63,473 nt of DNA from assembly GCA_964400865.1 (NCBI GenBank), contig CAYNWG010000002.1, positions 1 to 63,473 of the forward strand, written 5' to 3'. The DNA comes from DAOQVB01 sp964400865 (GTDB taxonomy: Bacteria > Patescibacteriota > Microgenomatia > UBA1400 > PJMF01). This document shows, in pieces, positions 1-9,426 of this stretch. A model generated the notes under the pieces. That model saw only the letters and a program-made list of their open reading frames with translations. It was not told the DNA's origin and made no database searches. The translations under genes were made by a program, and so were the position numbers. Position 1 is the stretch's first letter; each line of letters starts with the position of its first letter.

Positions 1-1943
1 ACACTGTTTTTTCCTTTGATGGTGAAAATGATCCAGACATGATTGGACTCGTTGGTAGTGCAGTTGCTCTAGCAGTCTCTGAAATCCCATTCAATGGCCC
101 TGTTGCAGGAGTCAGAGTTGGCTATCGTAAGGAAAGTGGTGAGTACCTTTTGAATCCGACTCACACTGAACGCGAAACCAGTGATTTAGACTTAATTGTC
201 TCTGGTACCGGCGAAACGATTGTCATGGTAGAAGCTGGAGCAAAAGAAGTTGAGGAGTCAGTGGTGATTGAAGCAATGACTAAAGCCCAAGAGCAATTTG
301 CCAGCATGTGTAAACAAATTGCTGCCATTGCGAAAGAAGTAGGCAAGGAGAAAATCAATTTAGTCGACGCAGAGGCAGAAGACCTCACAACTTTGAAAGC
401 TAAGATCCAAAAGCATCTTTCAAAAAATCACGCTAAAACGCTCAAAGAAATGGTGGGAAAAGAAGGTCGATTAATCCCCGTCGACTACAAAGCATTTGCG
501 ACACAAATTGTTGAAGAACTCAAAGCCGCTAAAGAAGAAAGCGAACTACTTACCGAGCAATTAGTGGGAACTCTTGTTCATGACGAATTGAAGTCGGTCG
601 GTCGTGCAATGATCATCGACGAAGGGGTCAGACCTGATGGTCGCGCATTGGAAGAGATTAGACAAATTTGGACAGAAGTTGACGTGTTCCCCAGAACTCA
701 TGGCAGCGCCATGTTCAAACGAGGTGCCACTCAAGTCATTACCATAACTACCTTGGGTAGTCCATCACTTGGTCAGAGAATCGAAAGTATTGAAGGCAGT
801 GAGGTGCGACACTATATGCATTTTTACAACATGCCTCCATATGCATCTGGTGAGGCAGGTCGTTTTGGATTTCCAAAGCGTCGTGAAATTGGTCACGGGG
901 CCTTGGCAGAACGAGCCTTGATACCGGTAATTCCTGCTCAGTTAGAATTTCCATACGCAATTCATGTTGTCTCGGAAGTGGTTAGCTCCAATGGTTCTAC
1001 TTCCCAAGCATCGGTGTGCGGAAGTACATTGTCGCTGATGGCAGCTGGTGTACCAATCAAACGCCCAGTGGCTGGTATTGCCATGGGACTCATGAGTGAC
1101 GGCAAAAAATCTGTTGTACTTTCTGATATTCAAGGTCTTGAAGATCATACCGGAGATATGGACTTTAAGGTTGCCGGAACGACCGAGGGTATCACCGCAT
1201 TGCAAATGGATATCAAGCTCACTGGGCTTTCAAAAGATATTTTGGTTACCGCGTTAACACAAGCCAAAGTTGGTAGACTGCACATCTTGGAGCAAATGCT
1301 TAAGTCAATCAATGAACCCAGAAAAGAATTATCCCAATTTGCACCCAAGATTCGTCAGATTGAAATACCCAAGGACAAAATTGGCGAAGTGATTGGCCCA
1401 GGAGGGAAAGTTATTCGAGGTATTATTGAAGCCACTGGCGCAACGGTGGATGTGGATGAAGACGAAGAAAAAGGTTTGGGTATTGTCACCATCGGCTCAG
1501 CCGATCTTGAAGTTCTCGCCCAAGCCATGCAAATGGTGGAGAACATTGTTCGCGTCATTGAACCAGGTGACGAGTTTGACGGCGCCGTTACCAGAGTTGA
1601 AGACTACGGTGTCTTCGTTGAGTTCCTCCCAGAGAGAGAAGGCTTGGTGCATGTTTCCAACATGTCTACTGACTATGTGGCGAGCGCTAGCGAGCTGTAT
1701 AAGCTTGGTGATGTAGTCCATGTGCGAGTCAAAGAAATCAAAGACGACGGCAAAATTGGTCTCACACTTTTAACACCAGAGCAAGAAGAAGAAGCTCGGG
1801 CTAATGGTGGAGGTCGCCAAGGTGGCGGACGCGACGGAGGCAGAGATGGTGGTGGTCAAGGTGGGCGTCGCCCCTTCGGTGGCAACCGAGATTTTGATCG
1901 TCGTCCGCCCAGACGCGACTACGGTGACAGACCAAGACGCTAA
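1..1943 (+). CDS. pnp: Polyribonucleotide nucleotidyltransferase (PNPase), 5'-truncated by window edge
   Basis: PNPase is a phosphorolytic 3'-5' exoribonuclease of the RNA degradation machinery. The reading frame is already open at base 3, and the residues before the first Met (VFSFDGENDPD) match the first RNase PH domain of PNPase, so the true start lies upstream and roughly the first 100 residues are missing. Counted from the Met at 39, the second RNase PH domain spans about residues 190-420, the KH domain (IGEVIGPGGKVIRGI) about 440-500, and the S1 domain (GAVTRVEDYGVFVEF) about 506-580. An arginine- and glycine-rich tail of about 45 residues follows; it resembles RGG RNA-binding tails and is longer than in many PNPases. 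The family assignment is secure. Confidence 0.97.
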   Translation, partial: TVFSFDGENDPDMIGLVGSAVALAVSEIPFNGPVAGVRVGYRKESGEYLLNPTHTERETSDLDLIVSGTGETIVMVEAGAKEVEESVVIEAMTKAQEQFASMCKQIAAIAKEVGKEKINLVDAEAEDLTTLKAKIQKHLSKNHAKTLKEMVGKEGRLIPVDYKAFATQIVEELKAAKEESELLTEQLVGTLVHDELKSVGRAMIIDEGVRPDGRALEEIRQIWTEVDVFPRTHGSAMFKRGATQVITITTLGSPSLGQRIESIEGSEVRHYMHFYNMPPYASGEAGRFGFPKRREIGHGALAERALIPVIPAQLEFPYAIHVVSEVVSSNGSTSQASVCGSTLSLMAAGVPIKRPVAGIAMGLMSDGKKSVVLSDIQGLEDHTGDMDFKVAGTTEGITALQMDIKLTGLSKDILVTALTQAKVGRLHILEQMLKSINEPRKELSQFAPKIRQIEIPKDKIGEVIGPGGKVIRGIIEATGATVDVDEDEEKGLGIVTIGSADLEVLAQAMQMVENIVRVIEPGDEFDGAVTRVEDYGVFVEFLPEREGLVHVSNMSTDYVASASELYKLGDVVHVRVKEIKDDGKIGLTLLTPEQEEEARANGGGRQGGGRDGGRDGGGQGGRRPFGGNRDFDRRPPRRDYGDRPRR

Positions 1944-2006
1944 CCCTCTTGTAATTCTCTAACTTCAAGTGGTGCTGGTAATCAAGATATGGTAGGCTAG
2001 GCATGT

Positions 2007-2879
2007 ATGCAGCTGCCCAGAATTCAAACAAAAACAGGCAAATACTTGTTATTAGACTTGAGTGATATCCACGAATTAGTTGATGTCTTTGGTATCACTT
2101 GGGAAACCGATGAGCAGCGCCACCAACTTGAATCACTCATGTCACTGATCGTGGCTCAACTATCGCCACTAGTAAGCGGAATAGTGTTGGGGCCAGAGAT
2201 CGGTTTTTCAGCCCTTGAACAGAAAACAGCTCAAACAGGATTATTACTCTCACTAGAGAAACAAACTGACTTATTGCTCGTGAATGAAATGCCGAGCATC
2301 TTTCCGCAATGGGGGGTGACGCATGTAAAAAATAATTATGGCATTCTCTTTACCAAATTGTTTTATCACCCTCACGGGGAACTAGTTAAGGAAAAAAAAC
2401 GGCTACTAGCAGAACTTAAGGATGCCTGTAACTATGAGGGAATTGCCAATGTGCTTTCACTTTCGCTCTACCCACCGGAAGGACAGCCAGCTAATCAAGA
2501 AGCATTCCAAGAATCTCAATTAGTTAGCATTCGCGAATTTCAAACAGTCGCTGACATGTTGCTATTGGAATATCCGCATACTGCTTTAGCCGCCGCCACA
2601 ATTACTGCAGAATTAGATATTCCCTGGCTTTTAGTTGATAGAACTCAAGATTATTTACATCTAAAAACCGCTTTGCGAACATCGCTTGAAGCTGGTGCTG
2701 CGGGCATTGCAGTTGGCGGCGGCAATTTATTTTCCGGCATTCGTCCTTATGTGTTGGAAAAAGATAGAGTAACCCAAGAAAGTATGCAGTTGTTTGAAAC
2801 TCATCTGAAAACTGAAGTGCGAGATCGTTTACTCGAGATCAATCGAATTTTGGAAGAACATCAGGTTGACGAAGCGTAA
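2007..2879 (+). CDS. LacD/DeoC-type class I aldolase
   Basis: This 290-aa protein looks like a (beta/alpha)8 class I aldolase of the tagatose-1,6-bisphosphate aldolase (LacD) group. Supporting segments are VSGIVLGPEIGF (about residues 57-67, compare the SGvLLDPeyG strand), FTKLFYHPHGE with Lys117 as probable Schiff-base lysine, and a C-terminal DIPWLLVDR...EAGAAGIAVGGGNLF phosphate-binding region. The likely reaction is cleavage of a ketose bisphosphate to triose phosphates, but the substrate cannot be read from sequence. A -10 box TAGGCT with TGG in front (1990-1998) ends 8 nt before the ATG, favouring this start and a nearly leaderless mRNA. It stands alone downstream of pnp. Confidence 0.72.
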   Translation: MQLPRIQTKTGKYLLLDLSDIHELVDVFGITWETDEQRHQLESLMSLIVAQLSPLVSGIVLGPEIGFSALEQKTAQTGLLLSLEKQTDLLLVNEMPSIFPQWGVTHVKNNYGILFTKLFYHPHGELVKEKKRLLAELKDACNYEGIANVLSLSLYPPEGQPANQEAFQESQLVSIREFQTVADMLLLEYPHTALAAATITAELDIPWLLVDRTQDYLHLKTALRTSLEAGAAGIAVGGGNLFSGIRPYVLEKDRVTQESMQLFETHLKTEVRDRLLEINRILEEHQVDEA

Positions 2880-2915
2880 TAGCGTGGGTTACAACTACTG
2901 TCTACAAAAAACAGT

Positions 2916-3500
2916 ATGTTACAGGTTATTCTAGACGTTGAAACAAAACTAGCTTTTGAAGATGTTGGTGGATTTTTCCCAGAAAAATTGGGAATTTCTT
3001 TTGTGGGTGTTTGTGTGAGAAATTCAACCATGGAAAAAGGGGAGTTAAAAGGTTATTTTGAAGATCAATTCCAAGAACTGTTCGAACTACTTGAGAGAGC
3101 AGATGTAATTATTGGCTTTAATATTGATGGTTTTGATATGCCAGCGCTGAATGCTTATTACCAAGCGGATATCAATTCCATTCCAACGCTTGATTTGCTT
3201 GACAGAATAAAAAAGCAGGTTGGACATAGAATTAGTTTAGATGCAGTTGCCCAAGCCACTCTGGGAATCGGAAAATCTGGTAATGGCCTCGATGCCATTA
3301 AATATTATCGAGAGGGAAATTTAAAGGCGCTCAAAGACTATTGTTTGCAAGATGTTGAGGTGACGCGAGATGTCTACGATTATGGTTTTCAGAAAGGTCA
3401 CGTTAAATTTCGTAACAAATGGAATCGTTTGATAGAATGCCCAGTGGATTTTTCATTTACTGCACAAAAAAATGCTGGATTACAGATGTCGCTGTTGTAG
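2916..3500 (+). CDS. DEDDy-family 3'-5' exonuclease (RNase H-like fold)
   Basis: This is a 194-aa single-domain nuclease of the DnaQ/DEDD superfamily. The metal-binding acidic residues are visible: Asp7 and Glu9 in LDVET, Asp74 in GFNIDGFDMPAL, and Tyr142 with Asp146 in DYCLQDVEVT, which gives the DEDDy signature. It resembles the RNase H-like domain found in YprB-type proteins rather than proofreading DnaQ. It probably trims single-stranded DNA or RNA; the substrate is unknown. A TACAAA box at 2903-2908 leaves 7 nt to the ATG, consistent with a leaderless transcript. Confidence 0.75.
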   Translation: MLQVILDVETKLAFEDVGGFFPEKLGISFVGVCVRNSTMEKGELKGYFEDQFQELFELLERADVIIGFNIDGFDMPALNAYYQADINSIPTLDLLDRIKKQVGHRISLDAVAQATLGIGKSGNGLDAIKYYREGNLKALKDYCLQDVEVTRDVYDYGFQKGHVKFRNKWNRLIECPVDFSFTAQKNAGLQMSLL

Positions 3501-3518
3501 TTGTGTTAGGATGAGTAG

Positions 3519-5858
3519 GTGAGAAAATTCGCACCCCTTTTTCTATTTTTTGTGTTGTTTTTATTGTGCAATCCTGTAGTTTTTGCTGCTACCCATCCCA
3601 ACCTTGTAGTCAATCAAGCAGATATCTCGCAAATTCGAGTCAGTATTCAATCCACCGCAGCGGTGCAACATGCATACGAAGCGATGCGGACTCAGACTTG
3701 GATCAATGGAGCGCCAGCTTGGGCAATCAACGAGGGTTGGTCAAGACAGTTGGTTGAGCAGAGTTTTGTAGGTTTGGTTGATAACGATTCTCAAGCAATC
3801 AATCAGGCAAAAGCAAATTTTTTAATTCATACTCAGGGGGTAGATGTCTATCATTTTTCAAAATTTAATGGCGAAGCGCAAAAATATCAATATGGCCAAC
3901 CATGTACTGCGCTTGTTTTAGGATATGATCTGCTTGAGCCCCATTTGTCCGCTTTGGAAAAATCGAATGCTCAGGCATTTTTAATAGAATGGGGGACTGG
4001 TTTATACCAATATTATTCTGGAGACCCGACATTGGTCTCGCACAATTTTCACACGAGCTCAATTGCCTGTTTGGGCTTAATTGGCTTGGCTTTGGATGGT
4101 GAGGTAAACTCTGCTTCAACTTGGTCCAACTACGCCACAACAGCGTTTCGAAACCATTATGTAAATTATGCTTTTAATTTGGGCGGCGATTACACTGAGG
4201 GCTATGTGTACCAGCAGTACGGCTTGTCCGCCGCAGTGCTATATCTGGATGCACTCCGCAGATCAAAAGGGATAGATTTGGTGGCTCAGTCCAACATGGC
4301 TAATTTGTGGAATTTCTATCTTTCTGCCTTCGGGTCAAACGATTCATTTCCAAGATATGGAGATAATTCAGGAGGCCCATTTCTATCAGGGACAGATCTT
4401 TATTTGTTAGACAGATCCCAACAGCAAGGTTTAAAAAGTGAATATATATGGTTGTGGTACCGACTCCGAGGTAGTTTGGCTGCTCAAAATCTCAAGCCAT
4501 TTCTTTTTAAAGACTTTGATCATTTGGGTATGGTGCTGTATTTTCCTGATGTTATATCAAAGACACCCACAAGTCAGGCATTTCCACCCTCACAATTATT
4601 GCAAAGCGTGACTGCTGGCACAACTCAGGGAGTAACAGAAAATCCAGGAGGAATGGTGGTTTTGCGCTCAGATTGGAATACGAGTCAATTTAGTACATCG
4701 CTCTGGCTCAATAATCGCTGGCGCTGGCAAAACCACCAACACTATGATCCTAACTCATTTACTCTGGAAGGCTATGGTGAAACGCTAATCTCAAACTTAA
4801 ACAATCGTTCTTATGATGATCCGTTACGGGGCAAATGGAGTCAGCAAAATACCGTTCGGATAGATCCATCCTTACCCAATAGCGATGCCCCTATTTCACC
4901 TTTTGCAACAGGATTGGCATCGTCTTTAGGTACTTTTACTCGATTTTTCAGATCAGATTATGCTGACGTGGTAGTCAGTGATAGCCGGTATTCCCATGCC
5001 AATTTACACACATTTGGTTTGCCAAATGGCAACTTTTCACTTGCTACCACTACCAACATTGTTCCGATAGAAAAAGCGTTTCGCACAGTGCTATTGGTGA
5101 GACACCTGTTGCCAATGCCATTTTATTTATTGTATGACGACTTTAAAAAAACAGGGGCAACTGAGTATTGGTGGCAGGTATACATGCCAAATACGGCGAC
5201 TCAAATTTCTGGTCAGGGAACGCTGGCTCAGCCGTATACTTACACCGTAGGCAGTGCCATAATGAGGATGAGCTTTCTTAATTTTCCTCAAGTGCAATTA
5301 CTGAGAGGACCTCAGGATCCCAGTCGAGGTGATCGACCATTGCAGTTACAAATTCAAAATTCGGAGCTTAAGCTACTTTCTTTACTTTTTCCAAGTAGGG
5401 CAAGTGATCCAGCACCCCAATTCACTCAAATACAAGCTTCACCAGTTGTTTATGAGATTTCACTTGAGGGTCAAACTGCTCAAGTGTTGTTTAATCCCAG
5501 CCGTTCGTCGGTGGTCTACCAGGATGTGGAAACTGACGCTCAAATTGCGGTCGGGAAAGACTGGACGCTTTCGAGTCGTCAACTTGTATTTCATCAGGCA
5601 ACATACGCTCGGTTTGGAGGAGTTGATTTTTTTCGCACAGCTCAACCATCAACACAAACGGTGCCTGGAGCATATAACCACTGCGCAAAATCGGCGGATT
5701 TTAATGGAGATGGTGCAACTTCTTTACCAGATTTTACGTTACTGTTGCCCAGACTCGGAGAAGTTGTTAGTTCAATAAACGAAAAGTTTGATCTGCAGTG
5801 CGATAATGCAATCGATCTGAAGGACTTATCGCAACTATTTTTCCGATGGTCTTTTTGA
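3519..5858 (+). CDS. Secreted heparinase II/III-like protein with C-terminal dockerin
   Basis: A typical signal peptide occupies residues 1-23 (charged MRKF, hydrophobic core, cleavage after VVFA). A helical toroid-like region follows, and around residue 405 the segment WQNHQHYDPNSFTLEGYGE matches the central His/Asp/Ser motif of heparinase II/III-type polysaccharide lyases. The last 55 residues contain a dockerin type I calcium loop (DFNGDGATSLPDF) and a weaker second repeat (LQCDNAIDLKDLSQLF). The predicted role is degradation or remodelling of an acidic polysaccharide outside the cell, tethered through dockerin. The start is GTG, with an extended -10 (TGT-TAGGAT, 3504-3512) ending 6 nt upstream. 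The next gene also ends in a dockerin. Confidence 0.72.
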   Translation: MRKFAPLFLFFVLFLLCNPVVFAATHPNLVVNQADISQIRVSIQSTAAVQHAYEAMRTQTWINGAPAWAINEGWSRQLVEQSFVGLVDNDSQAINQAKANFLIHTQGVDVYHFSKFNGEAQKYQYGQPCTALVLGYDLLEPHLSALEKSNAQAFLIEWGTGLYQYYSGDPTLVSHNFHTSSIACLGLIGLALDGEVNSASTWSNYATTAFRNHYVNYAFNLGGDYTEGYVYQQYGLSAAVLYLDALRRSKGIDLVAQSNMANLWNFYLSAFGSNDSFPRYGDNSGGPFLSGTDLYLLDRSQQQGLKSEYIWLWYRLRGSLAAQNLKPFLFKDFDHLGMVLYFPDVISKTPTSQAFPPSQLLQSVTAGTTQGVTENPGGMVVLRSDWNTSQFSTSLWLNNRWRWQNHQHYDPNSFTLEGYGETLISNLNNRSYDDPLRGKWSQQNTVRIDPSLPNSDAPISPFATGLASSLGTFTRFFRSDYADVVVSDSRYSHANLHTFGLPNGNFSLATTTNIVPIEKAFRTVLLVRHLLPMPFYLLYDDFKKTGATEYWWQVYMPNTATQISGQGTLAQPYTYTVGSAIMRMSFLNFPQVQLLRGPQDPSRGDRPLQLQIQNSELKLLSLLFPSRASDPAPQFTQIQASPVVYEISLEGQTAQVLFNPSRSSVVYQDVETDAQIAVGKDWTLSSRQLVFHQATYARFGGVDFFRTAQPSTQTVPGAYNHCAKSADFNGDGATSLPDFTLLLPRLGEVVSSINEKFDLQCDNAIDLKDLSQLFFRWSF

Positions 5859-5870
5859 TAGACTGATGGC

Positions 5871-8105
5871 GTGAATATTATCTATGGATTACTGTTGTTT
5901 GTCGTGAATTTCGGATTGGTAAGCGCTGTGCTGGTCACGGATGTTAAAGCTTACACAGTTCCTTCATCGGTGATTTTGCCTAACAGCGATATGGTGGTGA
6001 GTAAAAATAACATCATTGCTGTTCCGTATATTATGAATGATTGGGAGAATTGCAATCCAGAAACCCTCAAGCGAGGAATAGATCCCGCTATAGATTGCTG
6101 GTCACATGTTCCTAATGTAAATCCTTTACCTACAACTAGATCGCCATTTGCAGTAGGTTCATTTGGTAGTCATATTGCTTTTGATTGGGATAATCTTAAC
6201 TCTGCTCCAGGAGTTTATGACTGGACGGCAATTGATAGATATTTACAACAGGCCTCTACCATGCGCGTCAAAGATGCGCGGGGAAATATTTTACCGTTCA
6301 AGCCTGTCATAATTACTTTTACGGAGTATCTACAAAGCGATAGTAATCCCCATGATGGAGAAAAAGACTTAATCTCATATCTACCAGAATACGTGAAGGA
6401 AGCGCTGCCTCAGTCGGAATTAGTTAGCAATCTTGCGGGTTGTGATGTTCAGGATATGGTGCCGTATCACAACCCAATTTTTCAGCGGTACTACAAGCAG
6501 TTTGTTACAGACGCTCTTGCTCATATACGACAATCTCCAAATAACTACGTGGTGCAAGCGTATTTAATGTCGGGAGGTGTCAGCCACGAAACTACACCAA
6601 GTAAAAATTTAGCTGATTGTAGTTACGGGCAAACATATAGAGATCAACATCAAGAAGCTTGGAGACAATTCATTATTGACAGTATTGTTTGGACTGATCA
6701 AGTGTTGAAAAATGGAGGTTCAAGACACGAAATACCTGTATTTTTACAAGCAGCGGCCGCCTGGCCAAATGAGCGATATCTGTTTTTCCGTACCGCTTAT
6801 CCTTTGGGAATTGGATTCAAACCAAACAGCATGGCTCCTTCAAATGGCAATGGTATTAATGCTCGACCGAGTGCGATAGGGTTATATGACGCACTACTAA
6901 TGACTGAGCTAACCTGGCCAAAGAGTCTTGAGCCAGTTTACCCATTTCGGTCGCCTAGTTCGGAGCGTTGCTCAGAACGGTACTGTTATTCAGATGCTCG
7001 ATATCAAGGCACCTACTGGATGGATTTGACAGCATTGAATTATCAACCAGACATGTTTGACAGAATGAAGGAACATTTTCTCTGGACAAGAGAGTTTGTT
7101 GAACAATTTGGTCTGAGTTGGTTCAACGGTTTACTGGAGAATTCATATGGAAAAGCTGCCAATCAAAGTAGAGTGGCCTGGATTGCTTTTGCTGAGCGTT
7201 TTAATGATGAGGACTCATATCCCAGTACTCGACCGTCACCGCCGGTTGAGATGGGAGTTGGCGACTATTACAAAGCAGAGTTTACAGAGAGGGGTGATCG
7301 AGATTTTTATTTATATCGTCTCGGAGAAATTGAGGATTCTACATTGATTAGAAGGCAAGCAGGCGTGATCCCGATGGATCAAAACAACTATGCGTTAGCG
7401 CAAAATAGTTGTTATAAAACGCAAGCAGAATTGCCCAATCAGGCTACTAAGATATTAACTGGTCAAGAATTGCGGAGTTCGGGCAAATTGGCTAGTAGCC
7501 AATTTGCCCACCCATTTTCTGCTACCGCTCTTACCACTGAGGGCTCAAGTGGGAAAACCCAAATTTCATTAGTACTGGAGGATCAGGTGCAAAGTATCAA
7601 AACTAATTCCACGAGTATCACAATTGAGTACTTAGATGCAGGTACGGATCAGTTTGCACTTGAGTTTAGTAATCCCCAGGGACAAGTTCAGCGTGACACA
7701 ATCACAAAAACGAATACCAACCGTTGGAAGTCATATCAAGTTACAAAATCGACTAATCAAATTTCTTGGCAACATCGGTTGCCTGGAGGAGCTGATTTGC
7801 GATTGGATTGCTTGTGTAACTCCCAAGCTGGTGATGATATTTTCAGTATGGTTAGAATTGAGTCTCAAGGACCACCAGTGCGTATAGCTCCAAGCAACAC
7901 GTTAAGTTTTTGTGGCAGTGGGAATGGCGGGGGTGGTTGTAGTGCAATTGCGGATGTAAATCACGATGGAATTGTAAATCTACTTGACTTAAGTGCCATA
8001 ATCGCTCATTTTGGCAATTCAGGCGTTTCGGTATTCGATACTAATTGCGATGCTGTAGTGGACTTACTTGATTTTTCTAGAGTCGTCTCAAGAATGCAGT
8101 TCTAG
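5871..8105 (+). CDS. Secreted glycoside-hydrolase-like protein with dockerin pair
   Basis: This 744-aa secreted protein has an N-terminal hydrophobic signal (cleavage around VKA, residues 26-28). The bulk resembles a TIM-barrel glycosidase of the beta-galactosidase or endoglycosidase type: FDWDNLNSAPGVYDWTAIDRYL near residue 105 is the usual first barrel segment. The catalytic acids cannot be assigned with certainty. The C-terminus (about 690-744) carries two calcium-binding dockerin half-repeats, ADVNHDGIVNLLDLSAII and DTNCDAVVDLLDFSRVV, more canonical than in the upstream neighbour. GTG start with TAGACT at 5859-5864, 6 nt upstream. With gene 3519-5858 it forms a pair of secreted dockerin enzymes, probably acting on the same polymer. 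Confidence 0.65.
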   Translation: MNIIYGLLLFVVNFGLVSAVLVTDVKAYTVPSSVILPNSDMVVSKNNIIAVPYIMNDWENCNPETLKRGIDPAIDCWSHVPNVNPLPTTRSPFAVGSFGSHIAFDWDNLNSAPGVYDWTAIDRYLQQASTMRVKDARGNILPFKPVIITFTEYLQSDSNPHDGEKDLISYLPEYVKEALPQSELVSNLAGCDVQDMVPYHNPIFQRYYKQFVTDALAHIRQSPNNYVVQAYLMSGGVSHETTPSKNLADCSYGQTYRDQHQEAWRQFIIDSIVWTDQVLKNGGSRHEIPVFLQAAAAWPNERYLFFRTAYPLGIGFKPNSMAPSNGNGINARPSAIGLYDALLMTELTWPKSLEPVYPFRSPSSERCSERYCYSDARYQGTYWMDLTALNYQPDMFDRMKEHFLWTREFVEQFGLSWFNGLLENSYGKAANQSRVAWIAFAERFNDEDSYPSTRPSPPVEMGVGDYYKAEFTERGDRDFYLYRLGEIEDSTLIRRQAGVIPMDQNNYALAQNSCYKTQAELPNQATKILTGQELRSSGKLASSQFAHPFSATALTTEGSSGKTQISLVLEDQVQSIKTNSTSITIEYLDAGTDQFALEFSNPQGQVQRDTITKTNTNRWKSYQVTKSTNQISWQHRLPGGADLRLDCLCNSQAGDDIFSMVRIESQGPPVRIAPSNTLSFCGSGNGGGGCSAIADVNHDGIVNLLDLSAIIAHFGNSGVSVFDTNCDAVVDLLDFSRVVSRMQF

Positions 8106-8121
8106 TGCATAAAGCCAGATG

Positions 8122-8130
8122 TGGTACGAT
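8122..8130 (+). promoter_or_regulatory. Extended -10 promoter of sufC
   Basis: TGG-TACGAT lies 10 nt before the ATG at 8141. It places the transcription start close to 8138 and makes the in-frame GTG at 8105, which lies upstream of the box, an unlikely start. No good -35 is seen, as expected for an extended -10. Confidence 0.6.
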
Positions 8131-8140
8131 ACCTGCTGGT

Positions 8141-8920
8141 ATGCCAATGGTAACAAAAAATACTGGTCTTCAAATAGAATCACTTACCGTACAAATAGAA
8201 AGTAAACAAGTTGTTACTGATTTTTCTGTAACCATTCCAGCTGGAGAATGCCATGTTCTCATGGGTCCCAATGGATCAGGAAAAAGTTCATTGGCTTACG
8301 CTTTGGCTGGTCATCCAAACTATGGTGTAATCTCAGGTTCAGTTTTGCTCAATTCAAAAGATGTGCTAGTGCTATCTCCAGATCAAAGAGCGCAACTTGG
8401 ACTTTTGCTAGCTTTTCAGTATCCTGTTTCAGTGCCTGGACTTTCGGTTTGGCAATTTTTGTGGCAGGCATACCAACAAAGATTTAAAATAGACGTACCA
8501 AAAAGTGGCAAAAAAATTGCCAAAGCCATTGATTTTATAAAATCCCTTGAAAAACTTGCCAAGAAAGTCCGCATGCCAGCGGAAATGCTCAAGCGAGGAC
8601 TCAATGAGGGTTTTAGTGGTGGTGAAAAAAAACGCTTGGAAGTGTTGCAGTTGCTCGTACTGGAACCCAAATTTGCCATTTTGGATGAAACTGATTCTGG
8701 TTTAGATATTGATGCAATTAAAATTATTGCGAAAAATATCGAACAACTGACGCACGAATATGGGGTTGGTTGTTTGTTGATTACTCATTACCAGCGCTTG
8801 CTCAAGTATGTTGTACCTAATCAAATTCACATCATGTCTGCTGGCACCATTGTTCAATCTGGTGACTATTCTTTGGCAGAAGAAGTCGAAAAAACAGGCT
8901 ATTCCAAGTATCAAAAATAA
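8141..8920 (+). CDS. sufC: Fe-S cluster assembly ATPase SufC
   Basis: SufC is the ABC-type ATPase of the SUF scaffold complex (SufBC2D) in the cytosol. All motifs are present: Walker A GPNGSGKSS near residue 42, ABC signature FSGGEKKRLE near 157 (the SufC-typical SGGEKKR form), and Walker B FAILDETDSGLD near 177. The frame stays open back to a GTG at 8105 that overlaps the previous stop codon, but the -10 box at 8125-8130 argues for the ATG at 8141 (ATG at 8147 is also possible). It opens the suf region and is followed after 12 nt by a nudix gene rather than directly by sufB. Confidence 0.95.
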   Translation: MPMVTKNTGLQIESLTVQIESKQVVTDFSVTIPAGECHVLMGPNGSGKSSLAYALAGHPNYGVISGSVLLNSKDVLVLSPDQRAQLGLLLAFQYPVSVPGLSVWQFLWQAYQQRFKIDVPKSGKKIAKAIDFIKSLEKLAKKVRMPAEMLKRGLNEGFSGGEKKRLEVLQLLVLEPKFAILDETDSGLDIDAIKIIAKNIEQLTHEYGVGCLLITHYQRLLKYVVPNQIHIMSAGTIVQSGDYSLAEEVEKTGYSKYQK

Positions 8921-8932
8921 CGAAGCACAACT

Positions 8933-9424
8933 ATGTCCCAACCACATCGACTGACAAACCAAGTTAAAATTCTGCACAAAGTGGCGATTGTTTCAAATAA
9001 TCAAGTCTTACTGTTGAAACGTAATGCGCAAGCACACTACCGTCCAGAAAAATGGGATTTGCCTGGTGGAAACGCTGAGTGGCCTACTGAATCAGATCGG
9101 GTTTTGTTGGAGCATCTTCATCGGGGAGATGCTGCTCGCGAGGTCCAAGAGGAAACCGGTATGACTCTTGATGAAGCGCAGTTTATTACTCCGATTTTTT
9201 TCGATACTTTTTTTGAAACTGAAAAACAGCTATATACAATTGTAGTGGGATGGCTGATTCAATCTCAGCGACAATCTGAGGTAATTCTCAGTTCAGAACA
9301 CACTGATTCTGCTTGGGTTTCCTTAACTGAGCTACAAGACTATGATTTTGGATTCGCTGGCGGGTCAGATGGATTTTTAGTGCAATTTATTAAGCAAGCA
9401 TTTGCGCGGGTCGCGATAGATTAA
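8933..9424 (+). CDS. NUDIX hydrolase inserted between sufC and sufB
   Basis: This 163-aa protein has a Nudix fold with a recognisable but stretched Nudix box: WDLPGG is followed by roughly 24 residues before AAREVQEETGM, where the standard box has a shorter spacer. The catalytic REVQEE helix is intact. Nudix enzymes hydrolyse nucleoside diphosphates linked to another moiety; the substrate here is unknown. It sits 12 nt after sufC and 2 nt before sufB, so it is co-transcribed with the Fe-S genes. A link to Fe-S assembly is possible but not shown. Confidence 0.85.
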   Translation: MSQPHRLTNQVKILHKVAIVSNNQVLLLKRNAQAHYRPEKWDLPGGNAEWPTESDRVLLEHLHRGDAAREVQEETGMTLDEAQFITPIFFDTFFETEKQLYTIVVGWLIQSQRQSEVILSSEHTDSAWVSLTELQDYDFGFAGGSDGFLVQFIKQAFARVAID

Positions 9425-9426
9425 TT

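Noticed and set aside
8105..8140. GTG start of sufC at 8105
   Set aside because: It lies upstream of the extended -10 box and would add 12 residues absent from SufC.
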